Assembly: GCA_947303225.1 (NCBI GenBank)
Contig: CAMYXG010000069.1
Location: 1-6,551 of the forward strand
DNA length: 6,551 bases
Direction: 5' to 3'
DNA from: an uncultured Caryophanales bacterium
GTDB taxonomy: Bacteria; Bacillota_I; Bacilli_A; RF39; UBA660
Position 1 is the first letter of the stretch, and every line of letters begins with the position of its first letter. Positions 3,797 to 6,551 of the stretch are shown here, piece after piece. The position numbers and the translations under genes were made by a program. Below the pieces are notes generated by a model. It ran no database searches and was not told the DNA's origin. It saw only the letters and a program-made list of their open reading frames with translations.

Positions 3797-6551
3797 TTAA
3801 GTCCATTCTGTATATAGTTTTATTGTAATATCACCTTTCTTTAAATCACCTAGTTTTCCTACATAATTAGCTAAATCTTTTGCTTGAGCAAATTTTTTTG
3901 TAGAATCGAGCTTAAGGCTAGCATTCACTTTTCCAACATAATAATTCCATGTTGCAGCTTTACCATTTTTTGTCATATAAAGGGCTCCACTCTTCTTTCC
4001 ACGAGCATCTCTAACACCTAAATTCTTATAAACAGTAGAATCATAAGGATAGTATGAATGCATAACATGCCCACTCCTATTACCAGTACAAAAGCTATGA
4101 TCTTTACCACCACTCCTTGTACAAACATTTTTGCAAGAACTACCAACCGTCTCTGGACAATCTTGACTATAACCAGCCTGCAAAGAACCTCCATTAGAAT
4201 AATAATCGACTATAACTCTATTTTTTCTCCAGTGAGCATAAAGGGTTCCATCGGCAGTAAAATGTCTTGTCTTATCACTAACAAATGTACCATCAGCCTC
4301 GATTATTTTAGTTCCGCCACTAGCAGCTGTATAATAGCCAGAAAAAGTATACCAGCTCCTAGTTGGAAGAGTTATTTTTGAAAGAACTGTTGAACCTCCA
4401 CTATCAGAATACCAATTGACATTATACTTTTCATAAACCGTGGCTGTTCCATTTTTTCCACCATTCTGGTCTAAAGTAACTTTATAAATTTTTTCCATCC
4501 AGTGAGCATGAAGAGTACTATCAGAACTGAATATCTTGGTTTTATCAGAAACAATAGTTCCACTTGAATCAATAACTTTTGTTCCACCACTAGCAGTTGT
4601 ATAATAGCCAGCTAAATTATAATTTGCTTTTGATGCTGGCGTTATTTTAGATAATGGTGTTGTTCCAGTAGAATTTGAATACCAACCATCATTATACTTC
4701 AAATAAATAGGTCCCGATGTTCCACCAGTTCCTCCATGATGATCAAGAGATACTTTTAATAGTTTTGCTGTCCATTTAGCATACCATTTAGTATTAGAAC
4801 TAACTGAATTATTATCTGGAAGGGTTGTATTATTAATCATTTTCGTACCTGCTCCATCTTTTTCAGTATAATATCCTCCATAAGTATAACCTACCCTTGT
4901 TGGAGCAGTGATTGTTGTTATCATGCTTCCAGTTCCTTCAGAATTATTATACCATCCTATACCTTTCTTCTCATAAATAGCAGTTGTACCACCAGTTCCA
5001 CCACGTTGATCTAAATTTACAGTATACATATTATTAGCAACCCAATTAACTCTCAAATAAATATCTGTTTCTCCAGTTGGCGGTGAAAAGTCATTAGTAT
5101 TAATCGTATATGCTGAATCACGAAAAGTATAACCTTCTATTGGATTCCCTTCGTCATCTACACAACCACTTTCACAAAGCCATTCCGCCCCGGCCGGAGC
5201 AGAAAAACCAGTCCTTGATATATCAATATAAGTACTATTGTCATAATCAGGTAAATCTAATGATACATCATTACCTTTTTCTATTGACCTAGTAGAATAT
5301 ACTTTATAATCTTCCGATTCTTTTTTTCTCTCCAATAAACCATTATGATTCCTCCAAGAATAATTAACACCATCTTTAACAGTAGATGCCTTTATAGTTT
5401 CATTATTATATACCTTAATCTTAAATGTAATGACATTCTTTGTCCAATTTGCTTTAACCGCTAAATCTGAATTAATCACAGTATTCTTATCAACAGAAAC
5501 TCCTTCTGAAGTTGTCCATCCATCAAAAGAAAATCCAGAATAAGTTGGAGTACATAATTCTCCCCAAGTATCAGTTTTTCCTTTTTCCAACAACTTTTCT
5601 ATTTTTTTACTTCCACATCCACTTCCTCCATTATCATTATAGGTAAGCGTGTATTTCTTCGCTATATTATAAGGACCAAAAACAACATATTGATCATCTT
5701 GCCAAGATTCTCCAACTAAGTCTTGCATTGAATTTATTTTTAATACTAAATTGTAATAAGCAGCTTTCCCTTTAGGAGAAATAATACTTTTAGAAGTTAC
5801 CTCTATCGACTGTCCATCATTTATTAAAGACTTTTGATTATCATGTGATGGAATTTTATTAAATTTTAATGAATTCCAAGTTAAATGACTATAATCATCC
5901 TCATCAACCATCTCATCTCCCAACTCTTCTGAAGTATCACCATAATTATTAATTTCCATCCATGCATAATCAATGCTTAAACCATTAATTAATAATCCAG
6001 TATTACTTTTAACTTTTAAATGAACACTGTATTGTTCTGAAACTGCATCCCCTTTAGAAGGATCAGCACTAATTTCAAATAAAGAATTAATATTACAAGA
6101 AGAAATTTTAAAACCATCTTCATCAAAGTCATCATCAGCATCAACATCATTTCGTTCTCTCATTCTATTTACCCGATCCGAAGTTGAAAAAGATTTCAAT
6201 GTTTCGTCTATAGCCTTTCCATCTTCACCCTTACTTCCACAATAAAGCTGATAGCTATATCCGTACTGCTTATCCAATTTAACAACTCTAACCAAAGTAC
6301 CTACACTATCACAAGAAATTCTATCATCTGAAAAATCTTTAATAAGATTTTTCTCTTTTAATTGCTCATAAGATATTAAGGCACAACCAGACTTTTTTCG
6401 ACCAAATAAATCCTCATCATAGCTATCTCGATACAATTTAGCACCAGATAGCAACATTTTTCCATAAGTATCATATTTCTTTTTATCCTGATACTCCTGA
6501 ATATTACGAATCAAAGGAATACTCATTCCTGTAATAATTCCTAGTATCGCA
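3797..6551 (-). CDS. Pilin-like, B-repeat (Listeria-Bacteroides repeat) surface protein, N-terminus cut by window edge
   Basis: This is a large cell-surface or secreted protein with 917 visible residues and no precise known function. Numbering is from the ATG at 6526, but the frame stays open to the right edge and encodes AILGIITG before that Met. The join AILGIITGMSIPLIRNIQEYQ resembles the end of a type IV pilin hydrophobic helix with its conserved Pro. The true start, with a prepilin peptidase site, is therefore probably outside the window. Residues 15-290 form a unique region with C48, C72, C96 and C144 and an Asp-rich stretch at 127-138. A first B-repeat covers about 292-363 (YNDNGG, GFSFDGW, VKANW). 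A spacer at 364-498 contains the C451/C455 pair. Three tandem repeats cover about 499-768. A Cys-containing C-terminal region (769-909) starts VDYYSNGGS and ends LYTEWT, like a stretched repeat. No LPxTG motif or C-terminal membrane helix is present, so anchoring, if any, is N-terminal. The gene has its own terminator; its promoter is not visible. An alternative is a shorter protein starting at 6526. Confidence 0.85.
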   Translation of the reverse strand, partial: AILGIITGMSIPLIRNIQEYQDKKKYDTYGKMLLSGAKLYRDSYDEDLFGRKKSGCALISYEQLKEKNLIKDFSDDRISCDSVGTLVRVVKLDKQYGYSYQLYCGSKGEDGKAIDETLKSFSTSDRVNRMRERNDVDADDDFDEDGFKISSCNINSLFEISADPSKGDAVSEQYSVHLKVKSNTGLLINGLSIDYAWMEINNYGDTSEELGDEMVDEDDYSHLTWNSLKFNKIPSHDNQKSLINDGQSIEVTSKSIISPKGKAAYYNLVLKINSMQDLVGESWQDDQYVVFGPYNIAKKYTLTYNDNGGSGCGSKKIEKLLEKGKTDTWGELCTPTYSGFSFDGWTTSEGVSVDKNTVINSDLAVKANWTKNVITFKIKVYNNETIKASTVKDGVNYSWRNHNGLLERKKESEDYKVYSTRSIEKGNDVSLDLPDYDNSTYIDISRTGFSAPAGAEWLCESGCVDDEGNPIEGYTFRDSAYTINTNDFSPPTGETDIYLRVNWVANNMYTVNLDQRGGTGGTTAIYEKKGIGWYNNSEGTGSMITTITAPTRVGYTYGGYYTEKDGAGTKMINNTTLPDNNSVSSNTKWYAKWTAKLLKVSLDHHGGTGGTSGPIYLKYNDGWYSNSTGTTPLSKITPASKANYNLAGYYTTASGGTKVIDSSGTIVSDKTKIFSSDSTLHAHWMEKIYKVTLDQNGGKNGTATVYEKYNVNWYSDSGGSTVLSKITLPTRSWYTFSGYYTAASGGTKIIEADGTFVSDKTRHFTADGTLYAHWRKNRVIVDYYSNGGSLQAGYSQDCPETVGSSCKNVCTRSGGKDHSFCTGNRSGHVMHSYYPYDSTVYKNLGVRDARGKKSGALYMTKNGKAATWNYYVGKVNASLKLDSTKKFAQAKDLANYVGKLGDLKKGDITIKLYTEWT
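4223..5032 (-). repeat. Three tandem B-repeats of about 90 codons
   Basis: Repeat 1 (residues about 499-587, 5032-4766), repeat 2 (588-678, 4765-4493) and repeat 3 (679-768, 4492-4223) share one plan. Each opens with V-x-L-D followed by GG, then has Tyr-x-Lys, GWY or NWY, an I-T-x-P/A turn, GYYT with GGTK or AGTK, and a closing Ala-x-Trp. Repeats 2 and 3 are closest and share GYYTxASGGTK and a following VSDKT. Part of this similarity persists at DNA level: the 26-bp stretches beginning near 4315 and 4582 differ at only one or two positions. This is the PF09479-type Listeria-Bacteroides repeat, a beta-grasp-like module of surface proteins. Confidence 0.85.

Noticed and set aside
4058..4381. 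Plus-strand open frame opposite the B-repeat gene
   Set aside because: It is low-complexity Thr/Ser/Ile sequence produced by the antisense of repeat codons, with no Shine-Dalgarno or recognisable motif.
4223..5032. Direct repeats as a CRISPR array or mobile element
   Set aside because: The repeats are in-frame protein modules of about 90 codons with diverged copies, with no short identical repeats, spacers or terminal inverted repeats.
6524..6526. ATG at 6526 as the true start of the B-repeat protein
   Set aside because: The frame stays open to the window edge and the eight preceding residues are hydrophobic and continue a pilin-like helix, so this Met is more likely internal. The upstream AGGA-like bases are poorly spaced.

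Overview
The window is AT-rich, coding-dense DNA with Bacillota-type signals: AGGAG-type Shine-Dalgarno sites, a TTGACA/TACAAT promoter and hairpin plus T-run terminators. It also carries both RNase J and RNase Y, the pair of mRNA-decay nucleases typical of low-GC Gram-positives. All four reading frames end in TAA and every tryptophan checked is TGG, so the standard bacterial code fits. The composition and the surface-protein style suggest an uncultured gut Bacilli or Erysipelotrichia/RF39-like lineage. That placement is an inference from style, not from a marker gene.

Layout from left to right. (1) Positions 2-1639, + strand: RNase J, complete except for the first few residues, which lie left of the window. 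It ends in a hairpin terminator that contains its own stop codon. (2) Positions 1653-2006, - strand: a small aromatic-rich protein resembling the N-terminal domain of YhcG/DUF1016 proteins without the nuclease domain. It converges on RNase J with a 13-bp gap and probably starts at TTG next to a T9 tract. (3) Positions 2108-3661, - strand: RNase Y with its own strong promoter (3707-3735) and its own terminator (2076-2109), so it is probably monocistronic. (4) Positions 3797-6551, - strand: a large surface or secreted protein whose reading frame is still open at the right edge. The visible N-terminus looks like the end of a type IV pilin-like hydrophobic helix. The body carries Listeria-Bacteroides (InlB B-type) repeats, including three tandem copies of about 90 residues. 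The gene ends at a clear terminator (3743-3779).

RNase J and RNase Y would work together in mRNA turnover: RNase Y makes membrane-tethered endonucleolytic cuts and RNase J degrades 5'-to-3'. The repeat protein is a separate transcription unit of unknown specific function. The most interesting element is its apparent architecture, a pilin-like membrane anchor plus B-repeats with no C-terminal sorting signal. The stand-alone YhcG-N-like protein is second. There are no RNA genes, CRISPR arrays, insertion sequences or riboswitches that I can support. The only non-coding stretches are about 100 and 135 bp, and both are accounted for by terminators, promoters and leaders.
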